From Oscillospiraceae bacterium (GTDB lineage: Bacteria > Bacillota > Clostridia > Oscillospirales > Oscillospiraceae): 8,662 nt of DNA. Below are positions 1-6,156 of the stretch, in pieces. How positions within the stretch are numbered: the first letter of the stretch is position 1; every line of letters starts with the position of its first letter. The position numbers and the translations under genes are program-made. The notes under the pieces are model-generated. The model was given only the letters and a program-made list of their open reading frames with translations, was not told the origin of the DNA and made no database searches. The stretch spans positions 1-8,662 of the forward strand of contig CAJGCI010000077.1 of NCBI GenBank assembly GCA_904501855.1. The letters run 5' to 3'.

Positions 1-929
1 ACGTTTTCGAGATAACCAGCAATGTTCTTTGCTGCGCTTGTTATGGTAGTACCGTTTCCGCATTTCTTGTCGATAGTGGAAGCCTGATCGCAGTTTGCCC
101 CGATCACGTTTCCGCCATGTTTCTTGGCAGCTTCTGCCACAGAGGTATACACGCTTCCATCGGAGACCATGACGATCTCCGTTCCGTTCTCGTACCATTC
201 AGAGACAGCGGCAGTCAGCTCATCCGTTCCGACAATATCCTTGGAGAGCGCATATTGAATGAAGACTTCCGCACCGGAATCTCCAACCGCGAGATCCGCA
301 CCCTGCACGAATCCGCTCCCGTAACGGCGGGAGGATTCGGAATCGGTTCCGAGAAATCCCAGACTGGAAAATCCCATTTTTACCGCAGCATAACCGGCAA
401 GAAAACCGGCCAGTTCTTCCTGAAAATCGCCACAGGTGACATTCTCCCAGTGATAGTAATCTTTAACGGTCCAGGAATCCGGATTCCCGTCATATTTATC
501 GCCCAGAGTGGAAGAAAGCATAGCCGCTGGAGAGACATCCAATGCGACAAACTTGACATCCGGGTAAAGCTCGGACGCTTCGGTTACCGCACGGGCAAAG
601 GAACTGCCCGGCAGTACCAGAAGATTACAGCCTTCCGACACTGCAGCGGCGATGGCAGCAAGGTGTGCTTCCGTGGAATTCTCCTCCGATTTATAAAAAG
701 CGAAATCGATATGATTGTCATCACAGAAATCACGGCATACTTCGTAGACCGTCTGATTATATCCCTGATCGGAAATATCTCCGAAGGCAGAGATCACTGC
801 GGCCTTGACATATCCCTGCTCCGTAGATACGACGGAGGCCGGATCATCTACGCCGGACGGTGAAAGACCGCAGGCACACATCAGGATGAGCATGCTCAGT
901 GACAACAAAACAGTCAGAATTCTTCTCAT
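1..929 (-). CDS. BMP-family (PnrA-like) ABC transporter substrate-binding lipoprotein, 3' end off the left edge
   Basis: Reading the minus strand from the ATG at 929 gives 309 codons with no stop before the window edge. The N-terminus has two Arg residues, a hydrophobic core and a lipobox ending M-C-A-C, so Cys20 is the likely lipidated residue and the protein would be anchored outside the membrane. The mature part fits the basic membrane protein (BMP) family: AAVISAFGDISDQGYNQ near residues 43-59, LAGFLAGYAA near 173-182, GFLGTDSESSRRYGSGFVQGAD split across 191-212, and VSDGSVYTSVAEAAKKHGG followed by VIGANCDQ at about 255-282. In PnrA and relatives these are the two lobes of a purine-nucleoside binding fold. 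Family members are usually about 350-390 residues, so roughly the last 40-80 are missing. The start is supported by an AGGAG ribosome site 8 nt upstream. Six cysteines occur in the mature visible part (65, 69, 101, 166, 280, 290), more than I would expect for an exported binding protein. The ligand is inferred from family only; the usual ATPase and permease partners would lie to the left, unseen. Confidence 0.88.
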   Translation of the reverse strand, partial: MRRILTVLLSLSMLILMCACGLSPSGVDDPASVVSTEQGYVKAAVISAFGDISDQGYNQTVYEVCRDFCDDNHIDFAFYKSEENSTEAHLAAIAAAVSEGCNLLVLPGSSFARAVTEASELYPDVKFVALDVSPAAMLSSTLGDKYDGNPDSWTVKDYYHWENVTCGDFQEELAGFLAGYAAVKMGFSSLGFLGTDSESSRRYGSGFVQGADLAVGDSGAEVFIQYALSKDIVGTDELTAAVSEWYENGTEIVMVSDGSVYTSVAEAAKKHGGNVIGANCDQASTIDKKCGNGTTITSAAKNIAGYLEN

Positions 930-969
930 GAATACAACTCCTAATCGAAGAGGTTTCGAATTTTTAAAC

Positions 970-997
970 AGTATACCATACCCAGAGAAAACAAAAA
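970..997 (-). promoter_or_regulatory. Candidate promoter of the BMP lipoprotein gene (extended -10)
   Basis: On the minus strand TATACT (970-975) is directly preceded by TGG (976-978), an extended -10 element. A weak -35, TTTTTG (992-997), lies 16 bp upstream. The start codon is about 40 nt downstream of the -10, leaving room for the AGGAG site. The -35 lies inside the T-tract of the terminator at 988-1034, so the lipoprotein gene appears to restart transcription right after upstream transcription ends. Confidence 0.5.
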
Positions 998-1034
998 AGA
1001 TGAGATGTATCATGACTGCCGGATACATCTCATC
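988..1034 (-). terminator. Intrinsic terminator ending the predicted small RNA
   Basis: A perfect 13-bp inverted repeat, GATGAGATGTATC (999-1011) and GATACATCTCATC (1022-1034), encloses a 10-nt loop. Reading the minus strand, the stem is followed at once by TTTTTTGTTTT (988-998). There is no T-run on the plus side, so it acts on minus-strand transcription. It lies about 60 nt before the lipoprotein start codon, so it could also work as an attenuator. Confidence 0.8.
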
Positions 1035-1166
1035 AGTGGTTATATGCAGACAACGGGAGAGGCGGCTGAGGGAAATAAGATAAGGATGAAGGAAGACAGC
1101 CGAAGTAGAGGGAGGTTTTATAAACCGTTGTCAGTGCATTCTATTGTGTTAGTAGTGACTAACTAT
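992..1166 (-). ncRNA. Predicted small RNA with CU-rich anti-SD segments (novel candidate)
   Basis: No protein reading is convincing here, yet the minus strand has a promoter at 1173-1201, a terminator at 988-1034 and ordered structure between them, predicting a transcript of about 175 nt. From its 5' end: a hairpin GTTAGT/ACTAAC with a 4-nt loop (1148-1163); an outer helix GACAACGG/CCGTTGTC (1049-1056 with 1125-1132), extended by TGCA/TGCA (1045-1048 with 1135-1138) past a 2-nt bulge; an inner helix CGGCTG/CAGCCG (1063-1068 with 1097-1102); then the terminator hairpin. Unpaired stretches are strongly pyrimidine-rich and include AACCTCCCTCT, TCTTCCTTCATCC and CCTCTCCC, which are complementary to Shine-Dalgarno sequences. 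This resembles the general design of Firmicute trans-acting sRNAs with CU-rich loops, such as Listeria LhrC or Staphylococcus RsaE, but I see no sequence match to a named family. It could instead be a cis-acting leader of the lipoprotein gene at 929. Existence of a transcript is inference. Confidence 0.5.
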
Positions 1167-1172
1167 AGGCAT

Positions 1173-1201
1173 AAGATAACACTTTACGTGATGTCTGTCA
1201 A
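1173..1201 (-). promoter_or_regulatory. Sigma-A-type promoter of the predicted small RNA
   Basis: On the minus strand a consensus -35 TTGACA (1196-1201) and a -10 TATCTT (1173-1178) are separated by exactly 17 bp. Transcription would begin near 1166, just before the 5' hairpin at 1148-1163. It sits immediately beyond the T-tract of the permease terminator, so it is insulated from the ABC operon. Confidence 0.65.
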
Positions 1202-1210
1202 TATTTTTTT

Positions 1211-1251
1211 GAAAAAGAAACTGCAGAAGCACAAAATTCACTTCTGCAGTT
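1211..1251 (-). terminator. Intrinsic terminator of the ABC transporter operon
   Basis: An 11-bp perfect stem, AACTGCAGAAG (1219-1229) with CTTCTGCAGTT (1241-1251), encloses an 11-nt loop. Reading the minus strand it is followed by TCTTTTTC (1211-1218). It begins 8 bases after the permease stop codon. Confidence 0.85.
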
Positions 1252-1259
1252 GAGAATCA

Positions 1260-3569
1260 TCACTCATTGGATTTCAGACTCTGAACCATATCGATATCCC
1301 GTATCTTGCGGTTCAGGAATATCGTTACCAGATAAGAAACGATAAAAGTCCCGGCTGCCGCAATCAGATAGGAAGGGAGTTTGATGTGGGCCGCGAAATC
1401 ATAGACGTCACCAATGGCCTCCTGGAATATAAAGTCTGTGATAAAATAGCCGAGAGGAAGTCCGATGATAATCGCAACTACAGTAATCCACAGATTCTGC
1501 TGCCGGAAAAGCCGTCCGATCTTGGAATCGGAAAAGCCCAGTACTTTCAGAGTGGCAAACTGATAATCCTTTTCGGAGAAAGAGAGGATTCCCATATTAT
1601 AGAGGATTACCACAGCCAGGACAGCCGCGAAGAATATGATCAGAAGGATCATGGAGTTCATGGTCGCCAGCATATCATTGACGCCATCGGAGACCGCGTC
1701 AATGCTCTGAATCGTGGATACACCGGGGATCGACTGCCCCTGGATATCCTCATCAGTATATGCCGAATCCGGATAATAGGGGATGCCAAGCCGCTGATAA
1801 TAATACCGCGTCATGGTCATATTCTGGTTTTGAGGATCCCGATTCAGCCCGATGATCTCCGACTGGAATATATTATCAAGTCCGTTGATCCGCCAGGTAA
1901 TGGTATCTCCGATCTGATATCCGTGAAGCTTGGCGAATTTTCTTGTTACATACACTCCGTAGGAGGACAGCTTCATCGGCTTATTGCGGGCATTCAGGAT
2001 CTGAATACTGCCTTTGGAATCATCCACATAGGCGCTGGTTACGATGGCCCCTTCATCCGGATCGTCCACTTCGATATTCAGGGACATGCTGGTATGATCC
2101 GTATAGGTTTCAAACAGATCCATCAGTTCCGGGACTGTGATGGAAGGAGAGAGATTCATCCGATACTCATAGTGGTTGATGTCATTCAGCTCCAGCTTCA
2201 GATAGTTATGAATGGAGTCCCGCATTCCGAGACCGGCGACCATCAGGATCATACAGCCGGCGATTCCAACCAGCGTTGTGATAGTACGTGCTTTGTTTCG
2301 CAGAATATCCCGAAGATTCCAGCGAGTGGCAAAGGAATACGAGCGGAAGCGTTCTCCGGTGGTGAAACGGAGACTTTTCTGCTGAACCTTCGGCCGTTCT
2401 ACCCGGAGAAGCTCTGCCGCAGGCTGGTGTAACAGTTTCCTCGCCGTGAGATAGCTGGCAACGCAGGTCAGAACGATGCATAGGACAAAGATGAAATAGG
2501 AACTGGGATTGATTGCGTTGGACCATCCAGGGACTTCATAGTATTCCATTTCCATCCCCAGGAAGAAATGCCCCAGTCCGAAATAGCCCAAAAGCAGGCC
2601 GCAAATGCCGCCCAGGATGCTGAGGATCAATCCGTAGGAGATATAGTGCCACGTGATGGCTCTGGTAGAATACCCCAGCGCTTTCATAGTGCCGATCTGC
2701 ATCCGTTCCCGGTGAACCACGCGGGTCATGGTGGTGATGACACTGAGAAGCGCTATGAAGATGAACAGACCGGAAAAGATACCGACATAGGAGTCTCCTT
2801 CTTCGATCTCCCGCTGATAACCACCTTCCGACGGTTCGTCATGGATGTCCATGACCATCTGGGCATTTGCGACTTCGTCCCGAATTGCGGAACGAAGCGC
2901 ATCGGCATTCTCTGTGGAATCCAGATCCACCATGATGGAGGTGTAGGTATCACGGGTGATCCCTTCCTCAGAGAGGAATGCATCCGTCATCATGGAAGAG
3001 GGGAGATAGAGAAATCCGTAATCGGTATGAGATGGGAAGATTTCGGTCTCGTCTTTTGTGTCATACACATGATCTGGAACATTGCACAGTCCGAGGACCG
3101 GTGCTGTAATGTCTAGTGCCTGATAGGTGATATGCAGTGTGTCTCCAACGTCAATGCCGGCATTTTCCGCATAGAAAGAATCCAGCCAGAAACCGGTCTT
3201 GTCCTTCCCGTAAGGTTCTCCTTCCACAATATGGATGCGGCAGATGTCGTTGGTGGAGATGAAATTCAGTTCGGCCTTGTGATTGTCAAAATCTTCAATA
3301 TTGGCAAGGACCGTATATTTGCCCTCTGCGTTCAATACATGATTCATGCCTCGGATCTGCTCCAGATCATCGCAATCCAGCTCACCATAGGCATCCAGAT
3401 CCTGTAGATTGCATTCCTCATAAAAACGGTCGGCAGAGGCGCGCATACCCAGCATATAGGATTCGATACCCGTGTAGGCCATAACACCGATGAGGATCAT
3501 CAGAAAAATCGTAATGAACTGGGGAATATTTCTGCGGATATCCCGCACCATTTTTTTGTGAAGCACCAT
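1260..3569 (-). CDS. ABC transporter permease with two FtsX/MacB-type domains
   Basis: The 769-residue product has the internal repeat typical of large FtsX/SalY-type permeases: one transmembrane helix (about 17-38), a large extracytoplasmic domain (about 40-262), three helices (about 263-283, 308-335, 357-375), then again one helix (about 428-448), a second outer domain (about 450-636) and three helices (about 637-660, 692-716, 731-753). Each three-helix block has the FtsX cytoplasmic turn contacting the ATPase, visible as GTMKALGYS (293-301) and ATLKVLGFS (672-680). Such type VII systems usually do not import; they extract lipids, lipoproteins or peptides from the membrane or transmit mechanical force. 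The substrate is not readable here. This 8-helix double-repeat layout argues against BceB-type bacitracin permeases, which have ten helices and one large outer loop. The first outer domain holds four cysteines (53, 66, 110, 162). The ATG overlaps the ATPase stop codon by one base (TAATG), so translation is coupled and no separate promoter is expected. Confidence 0.9.
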   Translation of the reverse strand: MVLHKKMVRDIRRNIPQFITIFLMILIGVMAYTGIESYMLGMRASADRFYEECNLQDLDAYGELDCDDLEQIRGMNHVLNAEGKYTVLANIEDFDNHKAELNFISTNDICRIHIVEGEPYGKDKTGFWLDSFYAENAGIDVGDTLHITYQALDITAPVLGLCNVPDHVYDTKDETEIFPSHTDYGFLYLPSSMMTDAFLSEEGITRDTYTSIMVDLDSTENADALRSAIRDEVANAQMVMDIHDEPSEGGYQREIEEGDSYVGIFSGLFIFIALLSVITTMTRVVHRERMQIGTMKALGYSTRAITWHYISYGLILSILGGICGLLLGYFGLGHFFLGMEMEYYEVPGWSNAINPSSYFIFVLCIVLTCVASYLTARKLLHQPAAELLRVERPKVQQKSLRFTTGERFRSYSFATRWNLRDILRNKARTITTLVGIAGCMILMVAGLGMRDSIHNYLKLELNDINHYEYRMNLSPSITVPELMDLFETYTDHTSMSLNIEVDDPDEGAIVTSAYVDDSKGSIQILNARNKPMKLSSYGVYVTRKFAKLHGYQIGDTITWRINGLDNIFQSEIIGLNRDPQNQNMTMTRYYYQRLGIPYYPDSAYTDEDIQGQSIPGVSTIQSIDAVSDGVNDMLATMNSMILLIIFFAAVLAVVILYNMGILSFSEKDYQFATLKVLGFSDSKIGRLFRQQNLWITVVAIIIGLPLGYFITDFIFQEAIGDVYDFAAHIKLPSYLIAAAGTFIVSYLVTIFLNRKIRDIDMVQSLKSNE

Positions 3570-4267
3570 TACCAGCTCACCTCGGAAATGGCCTTCGGTG
3601 CCGGTTTCAGTTCATTGGACTGAACCTTTCCGTTTTTCAACCGGATCACCCGGTCCGCAATCTCTGCGATCAGAGTATTATGGGTGACCACGATGACGGT
3701 TGTTCCGTTCTTTGTCTGGTCACGCAGCAGCTGCAGCACACCGACGCCTGTATTGGAGTCCAGAGCTCCGGTGGGTTCATCACAAAGCAGCACATCGGGT
3801 TTTTTCATAATGGCCCGGGCGATGGAAACACGTTGCTGCTCGCCACCGGACAGTTCCGAGGGAAATTTGGCAGCGTGTTCCTGAAGACCGACACTGGCCA
3901 GAACATCCATGACATCGCAATCCGTTTCCGTCACATCCCGAATGATGCCGACGTTTTCTTCCACTGTAAGGGTAGGCATGATGTTGTAAAACTGAAAAAC
4001 AAATCCCACGTTGGAGGCGCGAAACTTTGTCAGCTGTTTTCCACTCATGGCAGCGATGTCCTGATCCCCGATCCGGATGCTGCCGCCGGTAGGGGAGTCC
4101 ATCCCTCCCAGCAGATTCAGCAGTGTACTCTTGCCGGCACCGGAGGGACCCAGCACAACGACGAACTCACCTTTCTCCATGGTCAGATCGATGTGATCCA
4201 AAGCGTAAAACGTTTTCTCTCCGTTGCCATAGGCGCGGGAGACCTGTTGTAATTCAACAAAGCTCAT
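3569..4267 (-). CDS. ABC transporter ATP-binding protein (LolD/MacB-type), partner of the FtsX permease
   Basis: This 232-residue ATPase powers the adjacent permease from the cytoplasmic face. All nucleotide-binding motifs are intact: Walker A GPSGAGKST (40-48), Q-loop Gln92 in FVFQFYNIMPTLTVEENV (89-106), signature LSGGEQQRVSIARA (139-152), Walker B VLLCDEP with Glu164 (159-165), D-loop GALD (167-170) and switch His196 (VVTH). The Q-loop context and length are those of the LolD/MacB/SalX subfamily that pairs with FtsX-type permeases. An AAGGA ribosome site 9 nt upstream supports the ATG at 4267. The stop codon overlaps the permease start by one base, so the pair is one operon of two genes. 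No periplasmic adaptor, sensor kinase or regulator gene is present next to it within the window. Confidence 0.93.
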   Translation of the reverse strand: MSFVELQQVSRAYGNGEKTFYALDHIDLTMEKGEFVVVLGPSGAGKSTLLNLLGGMDSPTGGSIRIGDQDIAAMSGKQLTKFRASNVGFVFQFYNIMPTLTVEENVGIIRDVTETDCDVMDVLASVGLQEHAAKFPSELSGGEQQRVSIARAIMKKPDVLLCDEPTGALDSNTGVGVLQLLRDQTKNGTTVIVVTHNTLIAEIADRVIRLKNGKVQSNELKPAPKAISEVSW

Positions 4268-4285
4268 GGTATTGATTCCTTCTTA

Positions 4286-4315
4286 GAGTTATACTTATCT
4301 AACTCAATTAGTTTA
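4286..4315. promoter_or_regulatory. Candidate operator upstream of the ABC operon (overlapping palindromes)
   Basis: Two overlapping dyads lie 19-48 bases upstream of the ATPase start codon. One is GAGTTA-N8-TAACTC (4286-4305). The other is TAA-CTC-AATT-AGT-TTA (4300-4315), a 16-bp site with symmetric TAA...AATT...TTA. AT-rich dyads of this size between promoter and ribosome site are typical of MarR- or TetR-family repressor sites, but no regulator gene is adjacent, so the assignment is inference. Confidence 0.4.
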
Positions 4316-4323
4316 GCATAACA
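4315..4323 (-). promoter_or_regulatory. Weak candidate extended -10 for the ABC operon
   Basis: The minus strand reads TGTTATGCT, a TGn plus -10-like hexamer TATGCT (4315-4320). There is no convincing -35 at the normal distance, so activity would rely on the extended element or on an activator. It abuts the candidate operator, which would place transcription start inside the dyads. A rival is TATAAC (4292-4297 region), which would give a very short leader. Confidence 0.28.
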
Positions 4324-4342
4324 GATTAACCAAATCAAGGTA

Positions 4343-4375
4343 GAAAAAGCCACTCCGAAATGACTTCGGAGTGGC
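4343..4375 (-). terminator. Intrinsic terminator of the GH2 gene
   Basis: An 11-bp perfect GC-rich stem, GCCACTCCGAA (4349-4359) with TTCGGAGTGGC (4365-4375), has a 5-nt loop and is followed on the minus strand by TTTTTC (4343-4348). It starts about 20 bases after the hydrolase stop codon and separates that gene from the ABC operon. Confidence 0.88.
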
Positions 4376-4396
4376 ATATATGGCGGTGATAGAGCG

Positions 4397-6085
4397 TTAT
4401 TCGACTTTGACGATTGCTGCCATGCGGGCAGGTGGGATCTTTACGACTTTCCGGTCATAGGTGATGAGGCCGTTGAGTTCATCTTCCACATCTGTCAGCT
4501 GAGTATAAACGGCGGCGGACAGTCCGTCCTCCCAGGCTGGCACGATCTGATCTTCATACAACTCCTGCAGAGCATTCTCCAGTTGAAGCGGGGATTCCAG
4601 CTTCTTATATCCGAAATCCTTCTTGCTGAAGGTATGATCGAAGACCTGATGATTATATCCGCCGAACTCGGAAAGGACTACTGCACGTCCCAGCTTGTCG
4701 GGACGGAATCGGTACTTTCGGAAGTAAACATGCAGGCTTTGGATGTCGCCGATCTTCTGATCATGCCATCCGGAGGCGTGGTCGATCAGTCGGGAACGGT
4801 CGATCTTAAGGATATCCTCCACGACCTTCTCCGCATCGAACTGTCCCCAGCCCTCGTTAAAGGGAACCCACATGGCGATACACGGGCAGTTGTATAGCGT
4901 TCGGACCATATCTCGGACTTCCTGCCGGAACTCCTCCCGACCAGCTTTATTCTCCCGTCCGAAGGCAGTGTATGCGTTGTCCTGACGATGCTTTCCTGTG
5001 ACCAGAGGGGCCGAAATGACTAGCGGATTATAGACGTTGGCTCCGCAGGGAGCGTCCTGCCATACTAGCATGCCGATGCGGTCGCAATGATAATACCAGC
5101 GGAGCGGTTCGATCTTCATATGCTTTCGCAGCATGTTGAACCCCATGTCCTTGGCTGTCTGGATATCAAATACCATAGCGGCATCAGAAGGCGGTGTGTA
5201 CAGTCCGTCCGGCCAGTAGCCCTGATCCAGAAGACCGTTGTGGAAATAAGGTGTTCCGTTCAGGAAAAGACGAGGAACGCCGTGCTCATCTTTCTCCACG
5301 GAGAAGGAACGGTAAGCAAAGTAACTGAGGACCGTATCCTCCTCACAGGTCACGGTGAAGGAATACAGTTCCGGGTTTTCCGGTGTCCAGAATGCAAGAT
5401 CTTCCGCAGGGATACGCGCGGGAAGCGGATAGTCTGCCCCGTGAAAATGAGCCACCGGACGTGTTTTTCCCACGACTTCGGCACCGATCTCCACGCATTG
5501 TTTGTCAACTTTCGGCGTGATGATAAGACGTTTGATATATGTCTCCGGGACGCTTTCCATCCATACGGTCTGCCAGATGCCGCTCTGCGGAGTGTACCAC
5601 ATGCCGCCGCGTTTGTGCCGCTGTTTACCGTGAGTATGGTATCCTTCATCGGTGTTGTCCTGAACGCGGACCTCCAGAAGATTGCGTTCGGTCAGATATT
5701 CCGTGATGTCAATGCAGAAGGGAAGATAGCCTCCGGTATGACGGCCGACCTCCTGATGGTTCAGATAGACGACGGCCTCCTGATCCACTGCGCCGAAGTG
5801 AAGAAGGACCCTGCCTTTGTTGAAAGCTTCCGGAAGAAGGAACATCCGCTGATACCAGAGATACTGGTTAGAGAAGAGTGTTTTCTCCACACCGGAAAGA
5901 GGACATTCCGGTGAAAAGGGGACAAGGATTGCGCCATCCCATACCGCCGGCGGATCGGCCGATTCGGTAATAGCATAGCTCCATATCCCGTTTAAATTCA
6001 GATAGCTTTCCCGCATCATCTGCGGACGGGGATACTCCTGCAGGACCATTTCCTGTTCCAGTTTTTCGCCCCATTGGGTGATCAT
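4397..6085 (-). CDS. Glycoside hydrolase family 2 enzyme (beta-galactosidase/beta-glucuronidase-like)
   Basis: The 562-residue product is a retaining GH2 glycosidase with the usual order: sugar-binding jelly-roll domain (about 20-145, with LNLNGIWSYAI and GGYLPFCIDITEYL), a compact immunoglobulin-like domain (about 150-250, entered by GIWQTVWME at 169-177) and a catalytic TIM barrel (about 260-560). The acid/base is Glu411 in FNEGWGQFD and the nucleophile is Glu473 in VLSEFGG, both intact. There is no signal peptide, so it acts in the cytoplasm on an imported oligosaccharide or glycoside. The sugar cannot be told from the sequence: the barrel has the GLLDQGYWPDGLYTPPSD type of loop instead of the LacZ RGVNRHE motif, and the LacZ C-terminal domain is absent. 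An in-frame ATG at 6187 would add 34 residues, but the best promoter (TATAAT at 6129-6134) lies inside that extension; translation from 6085 is preceded by GAAGGTG at a normal distance, and the product then begins MITQWGEKLEQEM as in relatives. It appears monocistronic. Confidence 0.88.
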   Translation of the reverse strand: MITQWGEKLEQEMVLQEYPRPQMMRESYLNLNGIWSYAITESADPPAVWDGAILVPFSPECPLSGVEKTLFSNQYLWYQRMFLLPEAFNKGRVLLHFGAVDQEAVVYLNHQEVGRHTGGYLPFCIDITEYLTERNLLEVRVQDNTDEGYHTHGKQRHKRGGMWYTPQSGIWQTVWMESVPETYIKRLIITPKVDKQCVEIGAEVVGKTRPVAHFHGADYPLPARIPAEDLAFWTPENPELYSFTVTCEEDTVLSYFAYRSFSVEKDEHGVPRLFLNGTPYFHNGLLDQGYWPDGLYTPPSDAAMVFDIQTAKDMGFNMLRKHMKIEPLRWYYHCDRIGMLVWQDAPCGANVYNPLVISAPLVTGKHRQDNAYTAFGRENKAGREEFRQEVRDMVRTLYNCPCIAMWVPFNEGWGQFDAEKVVEDILKIDRSRLIDHASGWHDQKIGDIQSLHVYFRKYRFRPDKLGRAVVLSEFGGYNHQVFDHTFSKKDFGYKKLESPLQLENALQELYEDQIVPAWEDGLSAAVYTQLTDVEDELNGLITYDRKVVKIPPARMAAIVKVE

Positions 6086-6128
6086 ATCCGCACACCTTCT
6101 CGCTCGCTTTGAGGTATTTGTTGGTGTC

Positions 6129-6156
6129 ATTATACCATACGAAGAAAAATAATCCA
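6129..6156 (-). promoter_or_regulatory. Promoter of the GH2 gene (consensus extended -10)
   Basis: On the minus strand a perfect -10 TATAAT (6129-6134) is preceded by TGG (6135-6137), giving a full extended -10. A weak -35 TGGATT (6151-6156) lies 16 bp further upstream. The predicted transcription start near 6122 leaves a leader of about 37 nt before the ATG at 6085. Confidence 0.65.

Noticed and set aside
1020..1040. CTGATGAG on the minus strand, resembling a hammerhead ribozyme core
   Set aside because: It is part of the terminator's left arm, and the required GAAA segment and third stem are missing.
992..1166. Purine riboswitch, T-box or 6S RNA
   Set aside because: The conserved purine aptamer junctions and the T-box AGGGTGG element are absent. 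The closing helix is internal and does not join the transcript ends with a central bubble as in 6S RNA.
1005..1253. Plus-strand open frame of 82 codons across the intergenic region
   Set aside because: It runs through two minus-strand terminators, a promoter and RNA helices, has no convincing ribosome site, and its Lys-rich sequence matches nothing I recognise.
1386..2432. Long plus-strand open frame opposite the permease
   Set aside because: Antisense shadow: the minus strand encodes a coherent FtsX permease with clear membrane helices, while the plus frame has no recognisable domain.
5087..5914. Long plus-strand open frame opposite the GH2 gene
   Set aside because: Antisense shadow of a conserved catalytic domain with both active-site glutamates on the minus strand.
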